Positions 16,256 through 23,773 of a DNA stretch of 64,000 nt are shown piece by piece; position 1 is the first letter of the stretch, and each line of letters opens with the position of its first letter. Source of the DNA: Haloactinopolyspora alba (GTDB lineage Bacteria; Actinomycetota; Actinomycetes; Jiangellales; Jiangellaceae); the NCBI RefSeq assembly GCF_003014555.1, contig NZ_PYGE01000009.1, forward strand, positions 124,001-188,000, given 5' to 3'. The notes below the pieces were generated by a model. The model saw only the letters and a program-made list of their open reading frames with translations, had not been told where the DNA came from and did not search any database. The translations under genes and the position numbers were made by a program.

Positions 16256-16654
16256 TCATGCTGGGATTCGACGACCCGCACTTCACCGGTGAGATCAAGG
16301 CTGAACTCGCCCGGCTTCGCGACGCTGACATCGTCCGGCTGCTCGTTGCTGGAGGACGACGGCATGCCCACGGGCGACGCGGACGGTGTCGTCGCGGCGC
16401 TGATCGGCCTGGTCGAAGCCGAGACCGAGGTGCTGGCCGCGGCGGCCGCAGCGGCGGCCGATGACCTCGACGCGTGGATGGTGGACGACCTGCTTCCCGA
16501 CGACACCGCTGCCGCCATCGCATTGATCGAGCACCGCTGGGCCGTCGGGTTGCGTGGTGCGATCACCCGTGCGAACGGCTTCTTGCTGAACGACACCTGG
16601 ATCAGCCCGGACGACCTCGAACTGATCGGTGTCACCGAGAACGGAGCAGGCTGA
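16231..16654 (+). pseudogene. DUF6325-family gene (copy 3) broken by a frameshift
   Basis: From ATG 16231 the frame reads DTGPVQLIMLGFDDPHFTGEIKAELARLRDADIVRLL, closely matching the intact gene at 9808. After about 16350 this frame turns into Arg-rich nonsense and ends at 16464. The +1 frame then carries the matching second half: LLEDDGMPTGDADG, ALIGLVEAE, DDLLPDDTAAAIALIEHRWAVGLRGAITRANGFLLNDTWISPDDLELIGV, ending at 16654. Compared with the gene at 9808, about 50 bases between RLL and ALIGLV are missing, which accounts for the shift. Either the gene is dead or a split product is made. Its last base is shared with the sulfatase ATG, so translation coupling may be affected. Confidence 0.8.
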
Positions 16655-18996
16655 TGACCAAGAAGTTCAACGGCGCTGTCGACGTCGACGTTCGTGACTC
16701 GACGCCGGACTGGGAACCGTATCTTCAGCCGGTGGCACCGGACGGTGCGCCGAACGTGCTCTACATCGTGCTCGACGACGTCGGGTATTCGGCCATGGAG
16801 CCGTGGGGTGGGCTGATCGAGACGCCGAACATCAGGCGGCTCGCTGAGCGAGGCCTGACGTACACCAACTGGCACACGACGGCGTTGTGCTCGCCGACCA
16901 GGTCGTCGTTGCTGACCGGACGCAACCACACGACCAACGGGATGGCGTGCATCGCCGAAGCCACTGTCGGGTTCCCCAACGGGAACGGTCACATCCCGTT
17001 CGAGTGCGCCACGATCGCCGAGGTGCTGAGCGAACGTGGCTGGAACACGTACATGCTCGGCAAATGGCACCTGTGCCCGTCCGACGAGATGAACATGGCC
17101 TCGTCGAAACGGAACTGGCCGGTCGGCCGCGGTTTCGAGCGCTACTACGGCTTCCTCGGCGGCGAGACGAATCAATGGTATCCGGACCTGGTCTACGACA
17201 ATCACCCGGTGGAACAGCCGGCGTTGCCCGAGGACGGCTACCACCTGACCACCGACCTGACCGACAAGGCGATCGAGTTCATCCGCGACGCCAAGATGAT
17301 CACGCCGGACAAGCCGTTCTTCATGTACTTCTGTCCCGGTGCCACGCACGCTCCGCACCACGCTCCGGAGGAGTGGATCGAGAAGTACCGCGGGAAGTTC
17401 GACGAGGGCTACGAGGCCTACCGCGAGCGGGTGTTCGCCCGGCAGAAGGAGATGGGGATCTTCCCGGACAGCGCCGAACTGTCACCGCTGAATCCCTACG
17501 CCGACCAGCAGTCCCCGGACGGGGAGCCGTGGCCCCCACTGGATGTGGTGCGGCCGTGGGATGCGCTGTCGGACGACGAGAAGCGGCTGTTCGCCCGCAT
17601 GGGCGAGGTGTATGCGGGCTTCCTGTCCCACACCGACCACGAGATCGGTCGGTTGCTGGACTACCTCGACCGGTCCGGCGAGTTCGACAACACGATCATC
17701 GTGCTGGTGTCGGACAACGGCGCCAGTGGCGAGGGCGGACCGAACGGTTCGGTGAACGAGAACAAGTTCTTCAACGACATCCCCGACGACATCGAGGAGA
17801 ACCTGCGTCAGCTGGAGGAGTTGGGCTCGCCCGCGACGTACAACCACTACGCGGTGGGTTGGGCGTGGGCGTTCAACACCCCGTTCAAGATGTGGAAACG
17901 GTACAACTTCGAAGGGGGCGTGGCCGACCCGTTGCTGGTGTCGTGGCCGCGCGGCATACAGGCCCGGGGCGAACTACGGCACCAGTTCCTGCACGCCACC
18001 GACGTCGTCCCGACGGTGTACGACCTGCTCGGCGTGGAGCTGCCGGAGGTGGTCGACGGGTTCCCGCAGATTCCCTTGGAGGGCGTCAGCTTCCGATCGA
18101 CGTTCGAGAGCGACGACGTCCCGACCCCGAAAGAGTCGGCGTTCTTCTCGATGCTCGGATCACGGGCGGTGTGGCACAAGGGCTGGAAGGCTGTCAGCGT
18201 CCATCCCACGATCGCGGGTTGGGGACGGTTCGACGAGGATCGCTGGGAGCTCTTCCACACCGATGCGGATCCCACGGAGAGCCACGACCTCGCCGCCGAG
18301 CACCCCGTGAAGCTGCAGGAGATGATCGGGCACTGGTTCCACCTGGCCGGAATGTACAACGGCCTGCCGCTGGTCGACCGCACCGCGGCAGAGGTTCTGG
18401 CGGACCCGACCCGACCTCAGGTGGCGGCGCCGCGCGGGCGGTATGTCTACTATCCGGGAACCGCCGAGGTGCCCGAATCTGCTGCGGTGAATGTCCGCAA
18501 CCGCGATTTCACCATCGCTGTCGAGACGCACATCGAGACCCCGGACGCCGAGGGTGTGTTGTTCTCTCACGGCGCCCGCTTCGGGGGACATGCGCTCTAC
18601 GTCAAGGCCGGCAGGTTGCACTACGTCTACAACTTCGTCGGCAGCAAGGTACAGACGATCGTCGGCGACGTTCCCGTGCCCACCGGCGATGTCGTGCTGT
18701 CGGCGGCGTTCGTCAGCGAGGGCGACGGGCGCCCGACCACGGGCACGGTCAGCCTCTACGTCGACGAGGGGAAGGTCGGGGAGGGGACGATCGTCACCCA
18801 GCCGGGCAACTTCTCCCTTGTCGGCGAAGGGCTCAACGTCGGCAAGGACCCGGCATCCCCGGTGACCGAGGACTACCCCGGAACGAGCCCGTTCACGTTC
18901 ACAGGTGGCACCATCAAGGCCGCCATCGTCGACGTGTCCGGTGAGCCGTTCGTCGATCTCGAGAAGGAAGCCGTGGCCATGATGGCCCGCGAGTAG
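16654..18996 (+). CDS. Type I arylsulfatase (copy 1)
   Basis: The ATG at 16654 overlaps the upstream TGA (TGATG). The 780-residue protein begins with the sulfatase strand NVLYIVLDDVGYS (metal ligands D41/D42) and has the formylglycine motif CSPTR at residues 79-83, followed by SSLLTGRN. Later come GKWHL, the CPGATHAPHHAP histidines and VLVSDNGASGEGG, the standard alkaline-phosphatase-fold metal site. From about residue 600 a beta-rich, LamG-like C-terminal domain follows. There is no signal peptide, so it should act on sulfate esters in the cytosol after a formylglycine-generating enzyme modifies C79; no such enzyme is in this window. It is in the dyad-9 operon. Confidence 0.92.
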   Translation: MTKKFNGAVDVDVRDSTPDWEPYLQPVAPDGAPNVLYIVLDDVGYSAMEPWGGLIETPNIRRLAERGLTYTNWHTTALCSPTRSSLLTGRNHTTNGMACIAEATVGFPNGNGHIPFECATIAEVLSERGWNTYMLGKWHLCPSDEMNMASSKRNWPVGRGFERYYGFLGGETNQWYPDLVYDNHPVEQPALPEDGYHLTTDLTDKAIEFIRDAKMITPDKPFFMYFCPGATHAPHHAPEEWIEKYRGKFDEGYEAYRERVFARQKEMGIFPDSAELSPLNPYADQQSPDGEPWPPLDVVRPWDALSDDEKRLFARMGEVYAGFLSHTDHEIGRLLDYLDRSGEFDNTIIVLVSDNGASGEGGPNGSVNENKFFNDIPDDIEENLRQLEELGSPATYNHYAVGWAWAFNTPFKMWKRYNFEGGVADPLLVSWPRGIQARGELRHQFLHATDVVPTVYDLLGVELPEVVDGFPQIPLEGVSFRSTFESDDVPTPKESAFFSMLGSRAVWHKGWKAVSVHPTIAGWGRFDEDRWELFHTDADPTESHDLAAEHPVKLQEMIGHWFHLAGMYNGLPLVDRTAAEVLADPTRPQVAAPRGRYVYYPGTAEVPESAAVNVRNRDFTIAVETHIETPDAEGVLFSHGARFGGHALYVKAGRLHYVYNFVGSKVQTIVGDVPVPTGDVVLSAAFVSEGDGRPTTGTVSLYVDEGKVGEGTIVTQPGNFSLVGEGLNVGKDPASPVTEDYPGTSPFTFTGGTIKAAIVDVSGEPFVDLEKEAVAMMARE

Positions 18997-19002
18997 CCCG
19001 GC

Positions 19003-20166
19003 TCAGGACTCGGTGTCGCGGCGACGCCGCCACTTCCGCCCTGCACGCGCGGGCCGCGGAGGTGGCGGAGCCGCCGCCACCGCTTCGGGTACGGCACGGG
19101 CTTCCATCGTCGCCAGGCTGCGCCGGAACGCATACCGGAACACGACCGTCAGCGTGGCCGCGACCGGCAACGCGAGTATCGCCCCGACGAAGCCGGCGAG
19201 AACGCCGCCGACGAGCACGGCCAGGTAGACCGTCATCGGCGTCAGTGACACGGCCGAGGCGAAGACACGCGGCGCGATGACGAAGTTCTCGAACTGTTGA
19301 TAGGCGACGAAGAACACAGCGACGACCACGGCCGTCCCCACGCTGACGGTCAGGGCAACCAGGACCGCCACGACGGCCGCAAGTGTGGCGCCCACCTGCG
19401 GTACGGCGTCGAGCACGGCGACGACCATGGCCAGCAGAGCCGCGTACGGCATCCCGATGATGAGGAAGAAGATCGCCGAGGTGATCCCGGCACTGGCGCA
19501 GATGCCGAGCTGGCCGGTCACGTAGCCGCCCACGCGGCGGAACACCTCGGCGACCATGTCGACCTGGTCGGGGTCTCCGGCGGCCCGGCCGGCGAACGCC
19601 TTGATCCGCGGGAGCGCGAGCATCGTGTAGACGGTGGTGGCGGCGACGGTGAACCCGGTGAACACCGCGCCCCCGACGCTGGCGAGGAAACCGATCACCG
19701 CACCGATGGAACCGGCGGCAAAGGCCACGACGTCATCGATCGCGCTGCGCAGCTGCTGTTCGACCTCGGGACTGGCGAGGAAGTCGGCGACGGTCGAGCC
19801 GCCGAAGTGTCGGGACATCCGGTCGAGCATTTCCGGCAGGTCGGCGACGAACTCGCCGGCCTGCGCGATCGCGGGCCGCACGGCCACGGTGACGAAGACG
19901 GCGCCGCCCACCACCAGGGCCATGACGACGACCAGCACGGCCAACCCGCGCCGGCGCACCCGACGCTGCACCCTCCGCACCAGCGGGTCGAGGCCCGCGG
20001 CGAGAAGGAAGCCGACGATGACCATGACGATCACACCCCGGGTCACCCACGCCACCGCCGCCAGGGCGACAACCGTGATGACGACCGCGGCGGCCCGAGC
20101 CACGTAGCCCATCGGTGGCAGCACCGGGTCGACGCTCGTGGTGTCGCCCTCATCCGCTGTGGTCAT
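19003..20166 (-). CDS. AI-2E-family (PerM-like) transporter
   Basis: The ATG at 20166 is the first plausible start; further upstream sequence is Arg/Pro-rich and holds the dyads. The 387-residue protein has two N-terminal hydrophobic segments (AVVITVVALAAVAWVTRGVIVMVIVGFLLAAGLDPLV), then a long soluble helix region (VRPAIAQAGEFVADLPEMLDRMSRHFGG), and then a block of membrane segments including QLGICASAGITSAIFFLIIGMPYAALLAMVVAVLDAVPQVGATLAA. The DAVPQVGATLA and later GFVGAILALPVAA motifs are typical of the family. Members export AI-2 or act as Na+/H+ antiporters; the substrate here is unknown. A charged C-terminal tail ends WRRRRDTES. Confidence 0.87.
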   Translation of the reverse strand: MTTADEGDTTSVDPVLPPMGYVARAAAVVITVVALAAVAWVTRGVIVMVIVGFLLAAGLDPLVRRVQRRVRRRGLAVLVVVMALVVGGAVFVTVAVRPAIAQAGEFVADLPEMLDRMSRHFGGSTVADFLASPEVEQQLRSAIDDVVAFAAGSIGAVIGFLASVGGAVFTGFTVAATTVYTMLALPRIKAFAGRAAGDPDQVDMVAEVFRRVGGYVTGQLGICASAGITSAIFFLIIGMPYAALLAMVVAVLDAVPQVGATLAAVVAVLVALTVSVGTAVVVAVFFVAYQQFENFVIAPRVFASAVSLTPMTVYLAVLVGGVLAGFVGAILALPVAATLTVVFRYAFRRSLATMEARAVPEAVAAAPPPPRPARAGRKWRRRRDTES

Positions 20167-20326
20167 GCCGGTCCTGGGCAGGTTCGATCGGGGCCGTCGG
20201 ACGTGGCAGAGGGCCGGACGATACGCCTCGGGTTCATATCTCGTCGCTCCTTCAACGGGCCGGAGACCACACTCGTCGGCGTTGCGTACCCGCCGACAGC
20301 ATCGGTCGCCGCACGTCGCGAGGCCC

Positions 20327-20343
20327 TCACCCGGGCGGGGTGA
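20327..20343. promoter_or_regulatory. Regulon dyad 10
   Basis: TCACCCGGGCGGGGTGA is a perfect repeat. It lies 169 bases upstream of the leftward transporter start at 20166, the longest distance in the set, and 31 bases from dyad 11. Confidence 0.7.
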
Positions 20344-20357
20344 GATGTCGTCGGACT

Positions 20358-20374
20358 TCACCTCGGCCGGGTGA
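20358..20374. promoter_or_regulatory. Regulon dyad 11 (one mismatch)
   Basis: TCACCTCGGCCGGGTGA differs from the dyad at one base in the left arm. Its centre is 68 bases before the small ORF at 20434. The centre-to-centre distance to dyad 10 is 31 bases, close to three helical turns. Confidence 0.65.
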
Positions 20375-20433
20375 GGTCGCCGTGAGGCGGGCCGGCGGAT
20401 CCTGGCGGTGCCTGGTCGGATCGAGGAGGCAGC

Positions 20434-20505
20434 ATGGTGGCGTTCGGGCACGTCCGGAAGCGCAAACGTCAGGGCCAGCGGTCGCGAGCCGAGCGCGGCA
20501 GATGA
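20434..20505 (+). CDS. 23-residue basic leader ORF coupled to the MscS gene
   Basis: An ATG at 20434 sits behind a strong GAGGAGG Shine-Dalgarno tract and reads 23 codons rich in Arg and Lys (VAFGHVRKRKRQGQRSRAERGR). Its TGA at 20503 overlaps the MscS ATG at 20502 in an ATGA junction. The MscS start has no good ribosome site of its own. The ORF start is 68 bases from the dyad centre, the same as the first gene at other dyads (68-88). It may be a coupling leader or a true small basic protein like those at 4807 and 16097. Confidence 0.5.
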   Translation: MVAFGHVRKRKRQGQRSRAERGR

Positions 20506-21308
20506 GGGACTTCTTCTCCGGGTTCTCGTTCACGGGCTGGGACGCGGTCCTGGCCCTGGCGATCGTCGTCGGGGCCTGGTTCCTCGCGCGGTATGCCCGT
20601 CGGGCTGCCGACAGGATCCTGTCCCAGGTCAAAGTGCCCCACGACCTCCGCGACCTCGGTGTCCAGGCCACCGGATACGTCGTCATCTTCCTCGGGGTCG
20701 GTGTCGCGCTCAGTTTCCTCGGCGCGTCGATCCAACCGGTCCTCGCCGTCGTGGTCATGGCTGCCGCCGTCACGTTCCTCGCCCTGCGCGGCATCGCGGA
20801 CAACGTCGCTGCGGGCGTGATCATCCAGACTCGCCGCCCGGTGCGCCTCGACGACTCGATCGAGGCGATGGGATTCGCCGGCCGGGTTCGCGAGATCAAC
20901 AGCAGGTCGGTGATCATCGAGGCGCCGGACGGCCGCATCGTTCACCTGCCGAACCGACGGTTGCTCGACGACCCGCTGGTCAATCACACGGTGATGGGCC
21001 GGCACGCGTCCGCGATCCAAGTGCGGATCGGTGCCGGATATCGTGCGGACGTGGTGGCGATCATCACCGAGGTCCTGTCGCAGATGCCGAGCGTGCTCGC
21101 CGAGCCGGCCCCGACGGTACTGGTCTCGGCCGTCGAGACGGAGCGCACCATCATGACGGCGACATGCTGGCACCATCCGGCCGAAGGGCCGGTCGTGACA
21201 TCCGCGGCGGTGGTGGCGATCAGCGACAGCTTGGCCGATCTCGGTCCTCCGGTGTCGGTCGTCGCGCCGCCTGTCGAGCCGGCGGTCCTCTCACCTGCGG
21301 ACGTCTGA
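20502..21308 (+). CDS. MscS-family mechanosensitive channel protein
   Basis: The 268-residue protein starts at ATG 20502 with FFSGFSFTGWDAVLALAIVVGAWFLARYARRAAD. A second membrane segment follows (YVVIFLGVGVALSFLGASI), then the pore-like third one (VVVMAAAVTFLALRGIADNVAAGVII) with Ala/Gly spacing. The beta domain has RPVRLDDSIEAMGFAGRVREINSRSVIIEAPDGRIVHLPNRRLLDDPLVN, a classic MscS signature, and a C-terminal alpha-beta domain follows. It would open on membrane tension to release solutes during osmotic downshock, or act in signalling. It is shorter than E. coli MscS by a few residues only. It is divergent from the AI-2E-family gene. Confidence 0.9.
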   Translation: MRDFFSGFSFTGWDAVLALAIVVGAWFLARYARRAADRILSQVKVPHDLRDLGVQATGYVVIFLGVGVALSFLGASIQPVLAVVVMAAAVTFLALRGIADNVAAGVIIQTRRPVRLDDSIEAMGFAGRVREINSRSVIIEAPDGRIVHLPNRRLLDDPLVNHTVMGRHASAIQVRIGAGYRADVVAIITEVLSQMPSVLAEPAPTVLVSAVETERTIMTATCWHHPAEGPVVTSAAVVAISDSLADLGPPVSVVAPPVEPAVLSPADV

Positions 21309-21379
21309 GGAACGGATCAGGCCCGAGCCCGCGGGACGTCCACCGAACTCGCGGAGTTCGCCAGCTGATCGCCGCAGTA

Positions 21380-21396
21380 TCACCCGCTGAGGGTGA
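21380..21396. promoter_or_regulatory. Regulon dyad 12
   Basis: TCACCCGCTGAGGGTGA is a perfect repeat. Its centre is 69 bases before the ATG at 21457. It is the last dyad of the set in this window. Confidence 0.75.
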
Positions 21397-21456
21397 GGGG
21401 GCAGCGGTCGACGGGGGCGACCCTGACAGGTATCGGCGGTGCGTGGGAGGTGGGTC

Positions 21457-21657
21457 ATGCGGTACGAGTTCCTGGTCGCAGGCAGCGTCTCCGAGACCGT
21501 CGAGGCCGCGTTCCCGGAGCTGACGGCGACCAGAGCCCGGGCCGGTGGCACATCGTTGCACGGCCCTGTCGAGGACGACGCCCGCGTCCGGGAACTGTTG
21601 GCGCGCTTCGAGGACCTCGGCATCACGGTCGTGGAGATGCGTCAGCTGCCCGACTGA
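21457..21657 (+). CDS. 66-residue conserved small protein of the regulon
   Basis: The ATG at 21457 follows GGGAGGTGGGTC. The product reads RYEFLVAGSVSETVEAAFPELT, then a linker with GGTSLHGPVEDDARVRELLARFEDLGITVVEMRQLPD. The pattern is a small alpha/beta fold of strand-helix-strand-helix-strand type. It has no membrane segment and no cysteines. I recall similar short proteins in other actinobacteria but no function. It is first in a two-gene unit with the DUF1269 gene 70 bases downstream. Confidence 0.7.
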   Translation: MRYEFLVAGSVSETVEAAFPELTATRARAGGTSLHGPVEDDARVRELLARFEDLGITVVEMRQLPD

Positions 21658-21727
21658 ACGCACGCCAGCGATGGGCCGCCACGACCACGGCCCTCGGCAC
21701 CACCCAGCATGAGCGAAGGGACCGGAC

Positions 21728-22240
21728 ATGAGCGACACCCAGATCGAGGTCTTCGTCGCCACCTTCAACGAAGAACACGAGGCCGGAGCCGCTCTGGAAC
21801 ACTTCCGGGCGATGAGCCACGAAGGGTCGATCGAAATGATCGATGCCGCGGTTGTCGTCCGCGGGACCGACGGTGAGGTCACGTTCGAGGAGACCGCAGA
21901 CCCGAGCGGCAGGAAATGGGCCAAACGAGGCACCGTCGCCGGTGGCTTGATCGGCCTGATCTTCCCACCCAGCCTTCTCGCGTCAACCGCCATCGGCGCC
22001 GCGGGCGGCGGCATCTGGGGCCGTATCAGAGACAAAGGTCTCCAGGACGACGACCTCCGCGCCATCGGTGACCGCCTCGAACCGGGGACTTCCGCGATCA
22101 TCGCCGTCGCCGAGGACCATATGATCGAGCGGCTGTCGAGGAGCGTGGAGGGGTACAGGAACGTCGCCCGGCACGCGGTCAGCTCGGAGGCCGCCGCGGC
22201 CATCGTCGCCGCCGACCCTGAAGGGCAGACACCCGCATAG
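21728..22240 (+). CDS. DUF1269-domain protein (second)
   Basis: The ATG at 21728 follows GAAGGGACC. The 170-residue protein begins DTQIEVFVATFNEEHEAGAALEHFRAM and continues IEMIDAAVVVRGTDGEVTFEE. It then has the glycine-rich hydrophobic hairpin GTVAGGLIGLIFPPSLLASTAIGAAGGGIWG and closes with DLRAIGDRLEPGTSAIIAVAEDHMIERL. This is the DUF1269/DUF6325-like pattern also seen at 10426. Role unknown. It is the last gene of the dyad cluster; accessory sequence of a different character starts right after its stop. Confidence 0.82.
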   Translation: MSDTQIEVFVATFNEEHEAGAALEHFRAMSHEGSIEMIDAAVVVRGTDGEVTFEETADPSGRKWAKRGTVAGGLIGLIFPPSLLASTAIGAAGGGIWGRIRDKGLQDDDLRAIGDRLEPGTSAIIAVAEDHMIERLSRSVEGYRNVARHAVSSEAAAAIVAADPEGQTPA

Positions 22241-22242
22241 GA

Positions 22243-22341
22243 TTGGGCCGGCCACTGCTGAAGCTCCTCTCCCGACGACTGCCCGCGGTCACCGCCGGCG
22301 GTCGCGAGTTCATGACGAACCTGTATGCAGCTGGGACGTGA
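22243..22341 (+). pseudogene. Possible C-terminal remnant of a toxin-like gene
   Basis: A frame without its start reads LGRPLLKLLSRRLPAVTAGG and then EFMTNLYAAGT before TGA at 22339-22341. The stop overlaps the next gene's GTG by four bases (GTGA). This tail-then-immunity arrangement is what polymorphic toxin loci leave behind after losing the toxin body. The piece is only about 33 codons, so it may be chance. Confidence 0.3.
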
Positions 22342-22919
22342 GTATGAGTACCGATCCCGACAACGACGACGTGGATGACGACCTCGCAAACAAGTCTGAC
22401 GCAGAGCTACAAACGGAGCTCCTCAGAAGAATGAAACGTGCCGGGGACAGTGCGAGGGTCCGACACGACCAGGTTTTCCAGCTGGACATGGACAATCTGT
22501 CGGCAGCACCAGACGATCCACTCCTGCAGATCGGGTACGCGCTGGTCCCTCAGCTCCCAGGGCACTGGGACGACGTGCTCCTCGATCTGACGTCGGCCGC
22601 GGACGACGTCAGGACGATGGCCATGGTCCGCATGCAAGAAGAAGGCGACGAACCGCCCGACAACCGAATCCACTTCTTCTCTGACCTTACTGAGCCGGCC
22701 TTGGCGTTGCGCCGGTCGACGTACGAACCCAACGGGCGGGGCGCGTGGTACACCGCCATGATCAGACTCGCGCGAGATGGCACGATCACCGCCAAGTTCG
22801 AATTCGATCTCCCGCCGTTCGGACTGTGGGGGCCGAACGAGGTCGCCCTGGTGTCGCGTGACCAGGAGCTCTACCCCCGCGATCCTGCACGCCTACCGCG
22901 GTGGCATCCCGCGCGCTGA
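22338..22919 (+). CDS. Orphan immunity-like protein (YezG/DUF600-like?)
   Basis: GTG at 22338 overlaps the stop of the upstream remnant; ATG 22344 is an alternative with a slightly better ribosome site. The 193-residue protein has an acidic start (DPDNDDVDDDLANKSDAEL), then IGYALVPQLPGHWDDVLLDLTSAADD and, near the end, GAWYTAMIRLARDGTITAKFEFDLPPFGLW. The 'W-t-x-x-x-x-l-x-x-d-G-x-x-x-x-x-F-x-x-d' pattern recalls YezG-type immunity proteins, but the match is weak. There is no membrane segment. Codon use is less GC-biased than in the neighbours (for example AACAAGTCTGACGCAGAGCTACAAACG), which points to acquisition by transfer. Confidence 0.55.
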   Translation: MSMSTDPDNDDVDDDLANKSDAELQTELLRRMKRAGDSARVRHDQVFQLDMDNLSAAPDDPLLQIGYALVPQLPGHWDDVLLDLTSAADDVRTMAMVRMQEEGDEPPDNRIHFFSDLTEPALALRRSTYEPNGRGAWYTAMIRLARDGTITAKFEFDLPPFGLWGPNEVALVSRDQELYPRDPARLPRWHPAR

Positions 22920-22982
22920 TTTACGTCGTACAAGGGACAACGTCACCGACGGATCCACAGCAGACCTCGCTCAGGTCGACCG

Positions 22983-23069
22983 GGCTGGGCCGAGTACCGC
23001 GACCGCCTCATCGGCACCGATGGTGGACCCAAGCCCATTCTGAAGATCCGGCTCGGCTACCTGGGGTGA
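22983..23069 (+). pseudogene. Second toxin-tail-like fragment
   Basis: In the frame ending TGA 23067-23069 the sequence reads GWAEYRDRLIGTDGGPKP, followed by ILKIRLGYLG. It looks like a folded protein C-terminus, but no start is visible in the 60 bases upstream. It lies 4 bases before the start of the gene at 23074, again a tail-then-immunity layout. Its central 39 bases are identical to part of the ABC ATPase gene at 26528-26566, so the apparent coding sense may be an accident of a DNA duplication. Confidence 0.3.
22987..23025 (+). repeat. 39-bp exact direct repeat, copy A
   Basis: These 39 bases, starting GGGCCGAGTACCGCGACCGC, are identical and in the same orientation as 26528-26566, where they code (on the minus strand) for the stretch before the Walker A loop of an ABC ATPase. 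The identity stops sharply on both sides. Confidence 0.85.
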
Positions 23070-23073
23070 CCTG

Positions 23074-23682
23074 ATGACGCACTTTGCGGCTGACGAAGCG
23101 GCCTTCAACGAACTGAAAGAGCAGGTTCACGGCACCTTGCACATCGGACGTCGACTCCCCGAGTGGCCGTTCAGGGCGCCGGCAGGATACGTAACGGTTT
23201 ACGAGTACGACCGTGTGCTGGGGCTCGATTTCGGGTCGGTTCTGGACGCCTTGGCTCGTGGGCACGATGACGACAGCGTCGTTGTTCTGGGGCTTGAGCC
23301 CACACCTGCCTACTACCGAGACGAGTACGGGTTCCTTCCAGGACTACAGTTTGATCGGGGCGTGATCGTTGAAGGCTTTGCGGCTGGCCTCAGCCACGAG
23401 CCCGACGACGACCCGACCGGGAGGCTTGGTGACACGCTCGACGTCGTTGCCATCGCCGGATCGTCTGGGGCCTGGGGTATATGGGGGCAGCGAGACTGGG
23501 AGATCGGGCTGCTGCTCACGCCCGAGGAACGCGGGGCGTGGCTGGAAACCGGCGTTCCGTGGTTCGATCGCGACGTAGACCTCGACTCGATTCGATCACC
23601 TGCTGGGTGGGGAACAACTCTGAGCGCAGCGGATCGCGAAGAGTTCGCGAGGCAGCTTCGAGAACGCGGGGGCGGACCGTGA
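23074..23682 (+). CDS. Uncharacterised protein, possible immunity protein
   Basis: The ATG at 23074 opens a 202-residue soluble, acidic protein with YVTVYEYDRVLGLDFGSVLDALARGHDDDSVVVLGLEP, then a DVVAIAGSSGAWGIWGQRDWEIGLLLTPEERGAWLETGVPWFD stretch and a charged helical end. No family or motif is recognised. The many aromatic and acidic residues and the place right after a tail-like fragment fit an immunity protein. Its stop overlaps a GTG (GTGA at 23679) that opens a further, truncated reading frame. GC content appears lower than in the flanking regulon. Confidence 0.6.
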   Translation: MTHFAADEAAFNELKEQVHGTLHIGRRLPEWPFRAPAGYVTVYEYDRVLGLDFGSVLDALARGHDDDSVVVLGLEPTPAYYRDEYGFLPGLQFDRGVIVEGFAAGLSHEPDDDPTGRLGDTLDVVAIAGSSGAWGIWGQRDWEIGLLLTPEERGAWLETGVPWFDRDVDLDSIRSPAGWGTTLSAADREEFARQLRERGGGP

Positions 23683-23773
23683 TCGACGCGCACTTGGGAG
23701 GACGGCTCGACGAGTACGAACTGTCCAAGGTTTTGCGTCGTGGTAACGCAGGCTTGGCGAGTGGCCAAGTCCT
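23679..23773 (+). pseudogene. Truncated gene start abutting the ABC permease gene
   Basis: A GTG at 23679 overlaps the upstream TGA by four bases and reads IDAHLGGRLDEYELSKVLRR, then GNAGLASGQVLHHWSLDAF. After this the frame runs antiparallel through the permease gene, whose end is at 23774, with no protein-like pattern. It seems that the 3' part of a coupled gene was replaced when the ABC exporter arrived. The evidence is short. Confidence 0.33.

Noticed and set aside
19003-20451. A 482-residue form of the AI-2E-family protein
   Set aside because: The extra 95 residues run through two regulatory dyads and are Arg/Pro-rich without a protein-like pattern; ATG 20166 is better.
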